Assembly (NCBI RefSeq): GCF_004014875.1
Contig: NZ_CP034929.1
Span: 2,666,001 to 2,730,000, forward strand
Direction: 5' to 3'
Origin: Nocardioides yefusunii
GTDB taxonomy: Bacteria > Actinomycetota > Actinomycetes > Propionibacteriales > Nocardioidaceae
DNA: 64,000 nt
Within the stretch, counting starts at the first letter, position 1. The number at the start of each line of letters is the position of its first letter. Below the pieces are notes generated by a model, which saw nothing but the letters and a program-made list of their open reading frames with translations, made no database searches and was not told the origin of the DNA. Positions 28,581 to 37,663 of this stretch are shown here, in pieces. Made by a program: the position numbers and the translations under genes.

Positions 28581-29837
28581 CTACTCGCTGGCTGTCGCAG
28601 GGGTCAAAATGGGCTTACGCGACTTCGCAGCGATCTGGTAAAGGACCGCGGCCACGAGAACACCGACCACCGTGACGGAACCGCCGAGCAGCAACGTCCA
28701 GCGTGCGCCCCACACCTCCCCGACCCATCCCAGGAGCGGCGCCCCGATCGGAGTGCCACCCATGAAGACCATCAGGTACAGCGACATGACCCTACCCCGC
28801 ACCCCGGGATCGGTCGCCACCGTCGTGTAGGAGTTCGCGCTGGTCGCCATGGTCAGGGAGGCGAAGCCCATCACGGGGCACAGCAGGGCGAACGTCAGGT
28901 ACGACGGAGCCAGGCCCGCCACCACGACGAGCGCACCGAAGACGAGGGCCGCCACCGTCACGCGCTTGACGTTGCTCCGCGAGCGTCGTGCCGCCAGCAG
29001 GGCACCAGTGAGTGAACCCACGGCCAGGAAGGTGCTCAGCGCCCCGTACTCCCCCGCGCCCTTGCCGAAGACCTCGGTGGCCATCAGCGCCGACGTCATC
29101 TGGAAGTTCATCCCGAACGTGCCGGCCATGAAGACCACCGCCAGGACCAGCATCAGATCAGGGCGGCGTCGGACGTAGACCAACGCCTCCTGCAGTGCGT
29201 CGAGCCCACGGGCGGTGCTCGGCGCGGGCACGTCGAGACGTCGTTCGTCCATCCGCTGCAGAGCCAGCACCGGCGCGACGTAGGAGACCGCGTTGAGCAG
29301 GATCACCCAACCGGTCGCCTCGGCCGTGCCACCCAGTCCCGCGATCAGCACACCTGCCAGCGCCGGGCCCACGAGCCTCGCCACGTTGAAGGAGGCCGAG
29401 TTGAGGCTGACCGCATTGGTCAGGTCCTCCTCGGCCACCATCTCGGAGACGAAGGAGTGCCGGGCCGGGGCGTCGAAGGCCGAGGCGACCCCGAGGACGA
29501 GGGCGAGCACGTAGATGTGCCAGACCTGGGCGTGTCCCGTGACCGCGAGCAGACCGAGGACGATCGCAGGCACCGCCATGCCGATGTTGGTCAGCTGCAG
29601 CAGGCGACGCTTCGGGACCCGGTCGGCGACGATGCCGGCGAACGGGCTCAGCAACAGGGCAGGCAGGAACTGCAGGCCGGTGACCATGCCGAGCGCAACG
29701 GCGCCGTCGGTGGCCAACTGCAGGACCAGCCAGTCCTGGGCGATGCGCTGCATCCAGGTGCCGAGGTTGGAGACGACACCACCGGCTGCGTAGAGGCGGT
29801 AGTTGGGGTTGGAGAGGGACTTGAACGTGGGGCTCAA
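28581..29837 (-). CDS. MFS transporter, DHA/EntS-like (MFS_3 type)
   Basis: A 418-residue membrane protein with about 12 hydrophobic segments. It has the N-terminal SNPNYRLYAAGGVVSNLGTWMQRIAQDWLVL motif region (shortened), the loop 2-3 signature GIVADRVPKRRLL, and GPALAGVLIAGLGG. This pattern belongs to proton-driven exporters of the EntS/MFS_3 branch, often siderophore or drug efflux. The substrate is unknown. It begins 10 bases after a MarR regulator gene, strongly suggesting a regulator-effector operon. Confidence 0.88.
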   Translation of the reverse strand: MSPTFKSLSNPNYRLYAAGGVVSNLGTWMQRIAQDWLVLQLATDGAVALGMVTGLQFLPALLLSPFAGIVADRVPKRRLLQLTNIGMAVPAIVLGLLAVTGHAQVWHIYVLALVLGVASAFDAPARHSFVSEMVAEEDLTNAVSLNSASFNVARLVGPALAGVLIAGLGGTAEATGWVILLNAVSYVAPVLALQRMDERRLDVPAPSTARGLDALQEALVYVRRRPDLMLVLAVVFMAGTFGMNFQMTSALMATEVFGKGAGEYGALSTFLAVGSLTGALLAARRSRSNVKRVTVAALVFGALVVVAGLAPSYLTFALLCPVMGFASLTMATSANSYTTVATDPGVRGRVMSLYLMVFMGGTPIGAPLLGWVGEVWGARWTLLLGGSVTVVGVLVAAVLYQIAAKSRKPILTPATASE

Positions 29838-29847
29838 AACAGGGGCT

Positions 29848-30300
29848 TCAGTCTTCCTGCGCCAGACGGAGGAGCACCGAGGCGGCCCGGCGCAGGGCCT
29901 CCCGGTCGGAGTGGTCGAGTTCGTCGAGACGACGGGCCAGCCAGGCGTCGCGGCGGTGACGGTCGGCAGCCAGGACGGCGCGGCCGGCGTCGGTCAGGTG
30001 CACGTGCGTCACCCGGCGGTCGACGGCGTCGGGGGCTCGGGAGACCAGGCCCCGGTCGGCCAGGAGGTTGACGGTGCGGGTCATCGACGGCGGCTGGACC
30101 CGCTCGAGCTGGGCCAGCCGCGACGGCGTGCAGGCCCCGTGGCGGTGCAGCATCGCAAGCACGCCCATGTGGCTGATCGAGAGGTCGTTGTCGGGGTGGC
30201 GCTCGTTGACGAGACGTCGTCGCATCCGCATCACACCGAGGCGGAGATCGGCCACGAGGTCGTCGTCGGGCGACGGTTCGGGAGCGGTGTCGGTGGTCAT
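29848..30300 (-). CDS. MarR-family transcriptional regulator
   Basis: A 150-residue winged-helix repressor. The DNA-recognition helix region is TPSRLAQLERVQPPSMTRTVNLLADRGLVSR and the wing DRRVTHVHLTDAG. It is the first gene of a marR-MFS pair, so it probably represses its own promoter and releases it when a toxic or phenolic ligand binds. The ATG at 30300 starts the conserved protein; a further upstream extension is not conserved-looking. Confidence 0.9.
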   Translation of the reverse strand: MTTDTAPEPSPDDDLVADLRLGVMRMRRRLVNERHPDNDLSISHMGVLAMLHRHGACTPSRLAQLERVQPPSMTRTVNLLADRGLVSRAPDAVDRRVTHVHLTDAGRAVLAADRHRRDAWLARRLDELDHSDREALRRAASVLLRLAQED

Positions 30301-30367
30301 CGATGGGTACAACTCATTGCCGACGCTAACTATTCCGGTGAAACATCTTTGAAGCAGTGTGAACGAC

Positions 30368-30402
30368 GAGAGGCCCGTCACGCGGTGCGTGACGGGCCTC
30401 TC
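30368..30402. terminator. Terminator after the purine permease gene
   Basis: A perfect 16-bp stem (30368-30383/30387-30402) with a 3-base loop lies 17 bases after the permease stop codon on the minus strand. It could also insulate the marR promoter, which lies just beyond. Confidence 0.85.
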
Positions 30403-30418
30403 CGAGGCGGCGCTGGGG

Positions 30419-31897
30419 TCAGTTGATCCAGCCGCTGATCGGCGTGTACGCGAAGTAGACGACGAACAGAGCAGCGACGACCCACATGAGTGCGTGGATC
30501 TCCTGCAGCTTGCCCATGACGAGCTTGATCACCAGGAAGGCGATGAAGCCCGCGCCGATGCCGGCCGAGATGGAGTAGGTGAAAGGCATCACGATGATGG
30601 TCAGGAAGGCCGGGATGGCGATCTCGACGTCGGTCCAGTCGATCTCGGTGACCTGCTGCATCATCAGGAAACCGACCAGGACGAGCGCCGGAACGGCGGC
30701 CTCGGACGGGATCGCGGAGACCAGCGGCGAGAGGAACATCGTGGCCAGGAAGAGCAGACCCGTGACGATGGTCGACAGACCCGTGCGAGCACCCTCGCCG
30801 ACGCCCGAGGCGGACTCGATGAACGAGGTGTTGGAGGAGACGCCACCGACGCCACCCGCGATCGCGGCGACGGAGTCGACGATCAGGATGCGCTGCGCGT
30901 GCGGCGGGGTGCCGTCCTCGTCGTTCAGGCCGGCCTCGGCGCCGATGGCCGTCATGGTGCCCATGGTGTCGAAGAAGTCCGCCAGGAGCAGCGAGAAGAT
31001 CAGCAGCAGAGCGGCGAGCACGCCACCCTCGAGCGTGGAGAAGGCACCGAAGAGGTCGACGCGGAAGAGCGTGCTGAGGTCCGGGAGACCCCAGTCACCC
31101 GAGAGGGAGGGCTGGTTGAGGGCCCAGCCTCCGGCCGAGTCCATGGACGAACCGGGGGTGAAGAGCTTGTCGACGATGATCGAGAGCACCGTGGCCACCA
31201 CGATGCCGAGCAGGATCGCGCCCGGGACCTTGCGGACCCACAGGGCGATCATGACGAGCAGGCCGACGCAGAAGACCAGCACCGGCCAGCCCTGCAGGTG
31301 ACCATCGGCGCCGAGCTGGACCGGGACGGTGGTTCCGAACGCGTCGGGGATGCGGGTGACGAAGCGGGCGTCGACCATGCCGAGCAGAGCGATGAAGAGA
31401 CCGATGCCGACGGAGATGGCGACCTTGAGCTGCTGCGGGACCGCCTTGAAGACCGCCTTGCGGAAGCCGGTGAGGACCAGGACGAGGATGACGACACCCT
31501 CCAGGACCACGAGGCCCATCGCGGCCTCCCAGGTGGTGTCCCGGGCGATGCTGTTGGCCACGAAGGCGTTGAGGCCCAGGCCCGCGGCGAGCGCGAGCGG
31601 GAAGTTGGCCACTGCACCCATGAGGATCGAGAGCAGACCTGCCACGAGGGCGGTCGCCGCAGTGATCGCGGCGAGGTTGGCGCCGGCCACGGTGCCGCCA
31701 CCGAGGTACTGACCGGTGGAGTCGGGGGTGAGGCCGAGAATCAGCGGGTTGAGCACGACGATGTAGGCCATCGCCAGGAACGTGACGATGCCGCCCCGCA
31801 CCTCGCGGGCCACGCTCGACCCTCGCTCGGAGATCTTGAAGAACCGGTCCAGGCCGCCTGAAGCGGGGGGAGCGGTCTGCTCTGCAGCATTGGTCAC
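30419..31897 (-). CDS. NCS2-family purine permease, AzgA type (adenine/guanine/hypoxanthine)
   Basis: A 492-residue membrane protein with about 12-14 transmembrane helices. Family marks are the N-terminal STxxREVRGGIVTFLAMAYIVVLNP-type segment (here SSVAREVRGGIVTFLAMAYI) and the conserved GVGGVSSNTSFIESASGVGEG, typical of AzgA proton symporters. The GTG at 31897 (VTNAAEQ) is taken as start; the 22-codon extension looks non-conserved. It is a single gene, divergent from DUF2530. Probably imports purine bases for salvage; exact specificity is uncertain. Confidence 0.92.
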   Translation of the reverse strand: MTNAAEQTAPPASGGLDRFFKISERGSSVAREVRGGIVTFLAMAYIVVLNPLILGLTPDSTGQYLGGGTVAGANLAAITAATALVAGLLSILMGAVANFPLALAAGLGLNAFVANSIARDTTWEAAMGLVVLEGVVILVLVLTGFRKAVFKAVPQQLKVAISVGIGLFIALLGMVDARFVTRIPDAFGTTVPVQLGADGHLQGWPVLVFCVGLLVMIALWVRKVPGAILLGIVVATVLSIIVDKLFTPGSSMDSAGGWALNQPSLSGDWGLPDLSTLFRVDLFGAFSTLEGGVLAALLLIFSLLLADFFDTMGTMTAIGAEAGLNDEDGTPPHAQRILIVDSVAAIAGGVGGVSSNTSFIESASGVGEGARTGLSTIVTGLLFLATMFLSPLVSAIPSEAAVPALVLVGFLMMQQVTEIDWTDVEIAIPAFLTIIVMPFTYSISAGIGAGFIAFLVIKLVMGKLQEIHALMWVVAALFVVYFAYTPISGWIN

Positions 31898-32012
31898 GAA
31901 GGCATGATCCGCCTCCGCCGGACCCTGTGACAAACCAGCCGCATCGTGGATGCAGCGTCTCACTGCCAGAATCAGTGCCCTCGAAGTTGCGTCCCGCGTG
32001 AACTCCGCTGGT

Positions 32013-32018
32013 TACCCT
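32013..32018 (+). promoter_or_regulatory. -10 box for a leaderless DUF2530 transcript
   Basis: TACCCT ends 7 bases before the GTG start codon, so transcription would start at or within a base of the start codon. The spacing matches several other genes in this window (alkB homologue, XPB helicase, otsA, GntR). Confidence 0.45.
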
Positions 32019-32025
32019 CGGGCGC

Positions 32026-32391
32026 GTGGACCTGTACGAGAGCAACGACACCAGCAGCCTCCCCCGCGTCGAGTCCCGCCCTTCCCCCGGCACCCTGTCG
32101 ATCACGCTGCCCCCGGCCGTCGTCGAGATCCAACCGCTCGACGCCGACGGCGTGCGCACCGCCGAGGTCGGCACCGCCCTGTGGGGAATCGCACTCCTGG
32201 GAATGCTCCCCTTCTACTCGACTCTGCAGGCCTCGGGCCGGGTCTGGTGGATCTGGGTGTGCAGCGCCGGACTCGGCATGGGACTCCTCGGGATCGAGTA
32301 CTGCCGACGACGACGCGACGCGAACCGCAACGCTGAGGTCGCGGAGCAGACCCACTCGGTCACCGGCGGCGGACGCCGACGAGCAGCCTGA
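32026..32391 (+). CDS. DUF2530 family small membrane protein
   Basis: A 121-residue actinobacterial protein of unknown function. After a Pro/Ser-rich N-terminus (about 45 residues) come two hydrophobic segments, near residues 48-65 and 72-92, ending in the characteristic GIEYCRRRRDA. The GTG at 32026 lies 7 bases after a TACCCT box, suggesting leaderless translation. It is divergent from the purine permease and converges with DUF3027, sharing a terminator with it. Confidence 0.85.
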   Translation: MDLYESNDTSSLPRVESRPSPGTLSITLPPAVVEIQPLDADGVRTAEVGTALWGIALLGMLPFYSTLQASGRVWWIWVCSAGLGMGLLGIEYCRRRRDANRNAEVAEQTHSVTGGGRRRAA

Positions 32392-32433
32392 GGATCCCCC
32401 ACGCCTCTGCCGCCCGTGCGCAGCGCGAGACGA

Positions 32434-32465
32434 AGAACGCCACCGCGACATCGCGGTGGCGTTCT
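32434..32465. terminator. Bidirectional terminator between DUF2530 and DUF3027 genes
   Basis: A perfect 14-bp stem (32434-32447/32452-32465) with an ACAT loop lies between convergent genes. Confidence 0.85.
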
Positions 32466-32501
32466 CTCGTGGTGGGCCGCCCGTGGGTGGACCGACCGGG
32501 G

Positions 32502-33350
32502 TCAGAAGGTCTCGCGGTCCTCGGTGAAGGAGTCGAAGACGTGGTCGGGCATCGGAGCCGGCTGCTGGGTACGGGTCAGCTTGACCTCGGAGTGGGCGCC
32601 ACAGCCGTGGTCGAGGGTGACCACACGGCCGTCGTCGTTGGCGTTGCCGTTCGCACAGACACCGAACGTCGACGACATCGGGCCGGCCAGCAGCACCAGG
32701 AACCCGCACGACCAGCAGTTGTGCGGCGCCTGCTTGGCGATCGGAGCCTCCGGGCCGCCCACACCGTCGTGCCAGCGCTGGGCCGCGAGGTCGCGTCCCT
32801 CCACCGACAGGGTGCGGACCCGTCCCAGGCCGAGATCAGCAGCGACGACCTTGACCTGACCACGGTCGACGTCCTCGTCGGCACCGACGAGGTAGGTCGG
32901 GACCAGACGGGGGTCGTCGTCGTCGACGGGAAGGAGGTCGCCGGGAGACAGGTCACCCGGCTGCAGACGCTCCTTGTACGGAACCCAGCGCGGGGCGACG
33001 ATCGCAGCGTCGCCCGGGAGCAGCACGACCTCGTCAACGGTGACGAGCTCGGCCTCCTCCACGCGGGAGACGGTGACCGCCCAGTGCCAGCCGACGTAGC
33101 CGGGGTGCACACAGGCGAAGACGTGGGTGGCGGTGAGGCCGTCCTCGGCCCAGATGCCGAGGTGCTCTCCCACCTGATCTGCCGGCGTCCCCTCGAGGAG
33201 GGCGGCACGGGCCACCTCGACGGCGCCGGTGAGGACGGAGTCGGTGGCCGGAGACAGGGCGAGCTTCACGTCGGCATCATGGCACGCGCCGACGACGCCA
33301 CCCAAGACCGGTGCGTCGGGGGCGGGGGTGTGTCGTCGGTGCGTGCTCAT
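32502..33350 (-). CDS. DUF3027 family protein with C-terminal zinc-ribbon-like cysteines
   Basis: A 282-residue protein found in actinobacteria next to cold-shock genes; its function is unknown. The region around residues 85-150 (VHPGYVGWHWAVTVSRVEEAELVTVDEVVLLPGD) is the most conserved-looking. Near the C-terminus a CWSCGF pair, a later CANG and CGAHSE suggest a four-cysteine metal site. The ATG at 33350 has GAGGAG 7 bases upstream. It follows the cold-shock gene by 20 bases and is probably co-transcribed with it. Confidence 0.85.
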   Translation of the reverse strand: MSTHRRHTPAPDAPVLGGVVGACHDADVKLALSPATDSVLTGAVEVARAALLEGTPADQVGEHLGIWAEDGLTATHVFACVHPGYVGWHWAVTVSRVEEAELVTVDEVVLLPGDAAIVAPRWVPYKERLQPGDLSPGDLLPVDDDDPRLVPTYLVGADEDVDRGQVKVVAADLGLGRVRTLSVEGRDLAAQRWHDGVGGPEAPIAKQAPHNCWSCGFLVLLAGPMSSTFGVCANGNANDDGRVVTLDHGCGAHSEVKLTRTQQPAPMPDHVFDSFTEDRETF

Positions 33351-33370
33351 GCGTCGTCTCCTCGGATCGC

Positions 33371-33766
33371 TCAGGCGTCCAGCTCGTCGGCCAGCGCGCG
33401 GAGCAGCTTCGCAGTGCCGCGTGCAGCCTTGGTCTCGGGGTGCCGGCCGTGCCGGAATCCCTCTCCTACGGCGTCCAGCAGACGGATCAGGTCCTCCACG
33501 ATCGGGACCATCGCCTCGGGGCTCTTGCGCTGGGCGTTGCGCTGCGCACGCGAGATCGAGCTCGGAGACTCGATGACCCGCACCTGCAGCGCCTGCTCAC
33601 CACGGCGCCCCTGGGCGATCCCGAACTCCACGCGAGCGCCCGGCTTGAGCGTGCTCACGCCCTCGGGAAGAGCGTCGGCGTGCACGTACACGTCGGGTCC
33701 GTCCGGGTGCGACAGGAAACCGAATCCCTTGTCGGCGTCGAACCACTTCACCTTGCCAGTGGGCAC
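33371..33766 (-). CDS. Cold-shock domain protein with C-terminal extension
   Basis: A 131-residue protein. Residues 1-66 are a cold-shock OB fold (GTG start, then PTGKVKWFDADKGFGFLSHPDG with RNP1-like KGFGFL and RNP2-like VYVHADAL). A helical extension of about 60 residues follows, seen in actinobacterial CspB-like proteins paired with DUF3027. It binds single-stranded RNA or DNA. GGAGAG lies 8 bases before the start, and a small hairpin (33790-33807) lies in the 5' UTR. Confidence 0.92.
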   Translation of the reverse strand: MPTGKVKWFDADKGFGFLSHPDGPDVYVHADALPEGVSTLKPGARVEFGIAQGRRGEQALQVRVIESPSSISRAQRNAQRKSPEAMVPIVEDLIRLLDAVGEGFRHGRHPETKAARGTAKLLRALADELDA

Positions 33767-33789
33767 TGCTCACACTCTCCTCTGAACGG

Positions 33790-33822
33790 CCGCGGTGTTG
33801 CCCGCGGACCAGTCGAAGGATA
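33790..33822 (-). promoter_or_regulatory. Candidate cold-shock gene promoter and 5' UTR hairpin
   Basis: On the minus strand TATCCT (33817-33822) is a good -10 box. Transcription from it would include a perfect 6-bp hairpin (33790-33795/33802-33807) upstream of the GTG at 33766. Cold-shock leaders often contain temperature-sensitive structures, but this one is small. Confidence 0.35.
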
Positions 33823-33872
33823 GGGGGTGGCACCTCACGGAGCCATTCGATTTCGTGGCCGACGTCCCGGAG

Positions 33873-35189
33873 TCAGCCGCTGACGACGCGGAAGGTGGCG
33901 CCGTCGCCGAGGTCGACGACGTCACCGTCGCTGAGCAGGACCGGGATCCGCGGCTTGAGCTGACGCGGGGAGTGGCCCTCACGACGCACCACCGTGCCGT
34001 TGGTCGACCCGAGATCGACGACGACCACACGGTCGGAGTCGGGGCCGACGCCCGCGAACACCTCGAGGTGGTTGGCCGACACCTCGCCGAGCGGACTCGG
34101 CACGGCCAGGGTTGCAGCGTCCGGGCTGCCCGACGCGGTCGGCGACGGCGCACGGCCCACCACGTAGACGCGGTCGAGGTCGAGGACGTCACCGTGCTCG
34201 AAGACCACCTGCGGCAGACCGGCGGTGCGGGCCGGGGCGTCGCCCTGGGGCTGCTCGCCCGTGACGGCAGCCACGGAGAGCACCTCGGTGGCGCCCGTGG
34301 GGATGTCGTCAGCATCGACGAACCCAGCGGCGGGTGCGTCCTCGGCCGAGACGCTGGAAACGACCACCGGAGCGATCGCCGGGGCCGGAACCGGTGCGAT
34401 GACAGGAGCGGGCAGGCCGTCGAGCACGTCAGGAGCATCGGCGGGCTCGGACGACGAGGACTCCGCGACCGGCGCCACGGGGGCGGCGGCCTCCACGGGC
34501 TCGTCACCCCACTGAGCCGCGACCAGCGGAGCCGTCTCCTCGCCGCCGTAGGTGTCGAGACCCGGCTCAGGGAGGACGGAGAGGACCGGCGAGGGGGCAA
34601 TGTCGAGGACGGCCTCGGGCTCGGTCACGGGCTCCGGCTCGGCGGGGCTCTCCTCGACGACAGGCTCGACGGGCGCGACGACCGGAGCGATCACCGGCTT
34701 GGGCAGCGCCTGACTGATCGGACGCGACGACGCCCCCACCGGGGACTCCAGGACCAGACCGCCGAGACGTCGCAGGCCGGGGGTGAACTGCTCGTTCGCC
34801 TCGCCCTCCACGCCCAGCTCGACCTCGAGCGACAGGACGTCGGAGAAGCGCTGCTCCTGCCACGTCCCGGTGCCCGAACCGACCTCGGTGACGTTCTCGC
34901 CCACCACCGTCGTGCGGGCGGTGCGGACGCGCACGATCGGCGCTCCACGCACCAGCAGCCGGACCCGGCCCTCGCCCTCGGCCTCGACGAGCACCAGCGA
35001 GGGGACCCCGGAGAGCCCCTGACGCAGCACGACGTCGAGAGCGTCCTCGAAGGACTCCCCCGCGTCGAGGGAGACCCACAGGTTCGCAGCAAGCTCGGCA
35101 CTCTGGGGCGGGAGCACAGCGGCCACCCTCTCCCCCAGGACACCGATCCACTCACCGCGGTTCACCAGACCAGCACCGAACGCAACCAC
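33873..35189 (-). CDS. FHA-domain protein with long Pro/Ala/Glu linker
   Basis: A 438-residue protein. The N-terminal ~150 residues form an unassigned globular domain. The middle (about 165-310) is an Ala/Pro/Val/Glu-rich linker. The C-terminus (about 330-438) is a forkhead-associated phosphothreonine-binding domain (VYVVGRAPS, SANHLEVF, DLGSTNGTVV). FHA proteins read Ser/Thr kinase signals in actinobacteria. The GTG at 35189 is chosen because AAGGAG lies just upstream. No kinase gene is adjacent. Confidence 0.88.
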   Translation of the reverse strand: MVAFGAGLVNRGEWIGVLGERVAAVLPPQSAELAANLWVSLDAGESFEDALDVVLRQGLSGVPSLVLVEAEGEGRVRLLVRGAPIVRVRTARTTVVGENVTEVGSGTGTWQEQRFSDVLSLEVELGVEGEANEQFTPGLRRLGGLVLESPVGASSRPISQALPKPVIAPVVAPVEPVVEESPAEPEPVTEPEAVLDIAPSPVLSVLPEPGLDTYGGEETAPLVAAQWGDEPVEAAAPVAPVAESSSSEPADAPDVLDGLPAPVIAPVPAPAIAPVVVSSVSAEDAPAAGFVDADDIPTGATEVLSVAAVTGEQPQGDAPARTAGLPQVVFEHGDVLDLDRVYVVGRAPSPTASGSPDAATLAVPSPLGEVSANHLEVFAGVGPDSDRVVVVDLGSTNGTVVRREGHSPRQLKPRIPVLLSDGDVVDLGDGATFRVVSG

Positions 35190-35344
35190 GTCGTCTCCTT
35201 CTCCGCAGGGACGCCCCGATCGCGTCCTCCGTGTTGACCGACGCATCACACCACGACCGCGACCTCACGCGTCAGGGTGTCCGCCCGTCCGTGGATGCCC
35301 GGAGCCGCCCGCGACGGCGTCGTCCCGAGTAGCGTTGCACCTCG

Positions 35345-37663
35345 ATGGCTGCGCAGACCGAACCCACCCGCCCCGCCGGGCCGGCCCGGACCCTGGCCGA
35401 CGTGCTGCGGACCTGGCCCGAGACCCGACTCGCCGCGCTGCTGCGCGCCCGCCCTGACCTCGCTGCGCCCGCACCGCGTGACAGCGCGCAACTGGCCTCC
35501 CGGGCCGGAGTGCGTGCCTCGGTGCTGCGCGTGGTCGACCAGCTGGACCGACTCCAACTCGCCGTCCTCGACGCCGCGGTGGTCCTCGGGGACGCCCCCC
35601 GCGAGCGGCTCGTCGCCGCGGTCAACGCCGCACCCGCAGCCGTCGAGGCGGCCGTGAAGAACCTGTGCGACCTCGCGCTCCTGTGGGAGGTCGAGGACGG
35701 CGTCAGGGCGCTCAGTACTGTCACCGACGCCCTGCGCGGTGACCCGACCGGCGCCACCAGCGGTCTGCGACCGGTGATGCCGCACGCCCAGAGCCAGGAC
35801 GAGGCCCGCGCCCGCCTGGAGCTGCTCACCCCGAAGGCCGCGAGTCTGCTCGCCCATGTCACCGACTCCGGTGGGCAGGGCACCTCAGGGCGCGCCCGCA
35901 CCCCGGTGGCACTGGAGGAGGCCCGCAGCCCGATCGAGGAGCTCCTCTTCCACCGACTGCTGCTGCCCTCGGTCGACGGCACGCTCGTGGTGCCCGGCCA
36001 GGTCGGTCTCGCCTTGCGCGGTGGGCACACCACCGTGACCCCGTGCGACGATCTCCCCGAGATCTCGACCACGGACCGCGCTGCCGGCATCGTCGACCGG
36101 GTCGCGGCCGGCGCAGCGTTCGAGACGGTCCGCCGCGTCGAACTGCTCCTGGACCAGTGGGGTGTGCATCCGCCGACGGTCCTGCGCAGCGGCGGACTCG
36201 CGGTGCGCGACCACAAGGCCGTCACTGACGAACTCCAGGTCGACCCCCACACCGCCGCGCTGCTGCTGGAGACCGCAGCCGCGGCCGGGCTGCTCGCCGA
36301 GGGCCTCGACTCCGACGGCGTCACCGCTTGGATGCCCACCCACGCCTACGACACCTGGGCGTTGCAGTCCCCGGCCCGACGCTGGTGGACGCTGGTGAAG
36401 GCGTGGCTGCACACCCCGCGTCTGGCGGCCCTGGTGGGCACCAAGGACGCCCAGGGACGGACCCGCAACGCACTCGCAGCCGACCTGACGAGCGTCCACG
36501 GTCCTGAGACGCGTGAGGCGGTCCTGGCCGAGCTCGCCGACCTGCCGAGCGGTCAGGCGCTGGCGTCGGGAACCGGGGCACCGTCGTTGGTGCAGGTGCT
36601 GCGCTGGCGTCGTCCACGGCGTCCCTCCACCCGGGACGAGATCGCGCTGTGGACGCTCACCGAGGCTGCAGCCCTGGGGCTGACCGGGATGGACGCGATG
36701 TCGTCGTACGGGCGGGCACTCGCGCTGGGTGAGACCGACGCCGGGCTCGATGCCCTCGACGCGCTGATGCCCTCGCCGGTGGACCACGTGCTGCTGCAGG
36801 CCGACCTGACCGCGGTCGCCCCCGGCCCCTTGGAGACGTCGGTGGCCCGGACCCTGCACCTGCTGGCCGAGGTCGAGTCGCGCGGCGGGGCGACGGTCTA
36901 CCGGTTCTCGGCGTCGTCGTTACGTCGTGCCCTGGATGCCGGGTGGAGCGCGGCGGAGGTCCACGGGTTCCTCGCCGAGACCTCACGCACCCCGGTCCCG
37001 CAGCCGTTGACGTACCTGGTCGACGACGTCGTGCGGACCTTCGGGACCGTGCGGGTGGGCCACGCAGAGGCGTTCTTGCGGGCCGACGACGAGAACGCGC
37101 TCACCGAACTGTTGCTGCACCCCAAGGCGGAGTCGTTGGGGTTGCGTCGGATCGCGCCGACGGTGCTGATCTCGACGGTGCCGGTCGATCTCCTGCTGCC
37201 GCGTCTGCGTGAGTTGGGTCAGGCACCCGTCGTGGAGGCACCCGACGGGACAGTCCGGGTGGCGCGACCTGACGTCCAGCGTTCCCGGACGCCGAAGGCT
37301 CCCCCGAGCGCTGGGATGGTCGAGGCGCGCGAGAGTGCCCGGATCCAGACGGTGGTCGCCACTGTCCGCACCGGTGACCGGATCGCGGCGAACACGACGC
37401 CGCGCCCGACCACCGCGACCACTCCGGCCGATGCCCTGCAGGCGTTGCGGGAGGCGATCGAGGCACGCGCGACGGTGCTGATCGGTTACGTCGACAACCA
37501 CGGGGTGTCGACGGAACGGATCGTCGATCCGCTCGCTCTGGAGGGCGGGCAGTTGAGTGCTTACGACCATCGCAGCGAGGACCGCAAGGTGTTCCAGGTG
37601 CACCGGATCACCCAGGTGGTGCCCACCCCCGGGACTGGACACGGGGCTCCGACCGGACGCTGA
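35345..37663 (+). CDS. Helicase-associated protein (PF13625-type) with C-terminal WYL-like domain
   Basis: A 772-residue actinobacterial protein that accompanies the XPB helicase. The N-terminal half is a series of winged-helix-like segments (DVLRTWPETRLAALLRARPDL at the start). The region near 460-650 is the Helicase_C_3-type domain. The last ~70 residues (LREAIEARATVLIGYVDNHGVS to VFQVHRI) resemble a WYL/SH3-like ligand-binding domain. It has no Walker motifs, so it is probably a non-enzymatic partner in DNA repair. A TAGCGT box 9 bases before the ATG suggests a leaderless mRNA. Its 3' end overlaps the convergent membrane-protein gene by 56 bases. Confidence 0.85.
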   Translation: MAAQTEPTRPAGPARTLADVLRTWPETRLAALLRARPDLAAPAPRDSAQLASRAGVRASVLRVVDQLDRLQLAVLDAAVVLGDAPRERLVAAVNAAPAAVEAAVKNLCDLALLWEVEDGVRALSTVTDALRGDPTGATSGLRPVMPHAQSQDEARARLELLTPKAASLLAHVTDSGGQGTSGRARTPVALEEARSPIEELLFHRLLLPSVDGTLVVPGQVGLALRGGHTTVTPCDDLPEISTTDRAAGIVDRVAAGAAFETVRRVELLLDQWGVHPPTVLRSGGLAVRDHKAVTDELQVDPHTAALLLETAAAAGLLAEGLDSDGVTAWMPTHAYDTWALQSPARRWWTLVKAWLHTPRLAALVGTKDAQGRTRNALAADLTSVHGPETREAVLAELADLPSGQALASGTGAPSLVQVLRWRRPRRPSTRDEIALWTLTEAAALGLTGMDAMSSYGRALALGETDAGLDALDALMPSPVDHVLLQADLTAVAPGPLETSVARTLHLLAEVESRGGATVYRFSASSLRRALDAGWSAAEVHGFLAETSRTPVPQPLTYLVDDVVRTFGTVRVGHAEAFLRADDENALTELLLHPKAESLGLRRIAPTVLISTVPVDLLLPRLRELGQAPVVEAPDGTVRVARPDVQRSRTPKAPPSAGMVEARESARIQTVVATVRTGDRIAANTTPRPTTATTPADALQALREAIEARATVLIGYVDNHGVSTERIVDPLALEGGQLSAYDHRSEDRKVFQVHRITQVVPTPGTGHGAPTGR

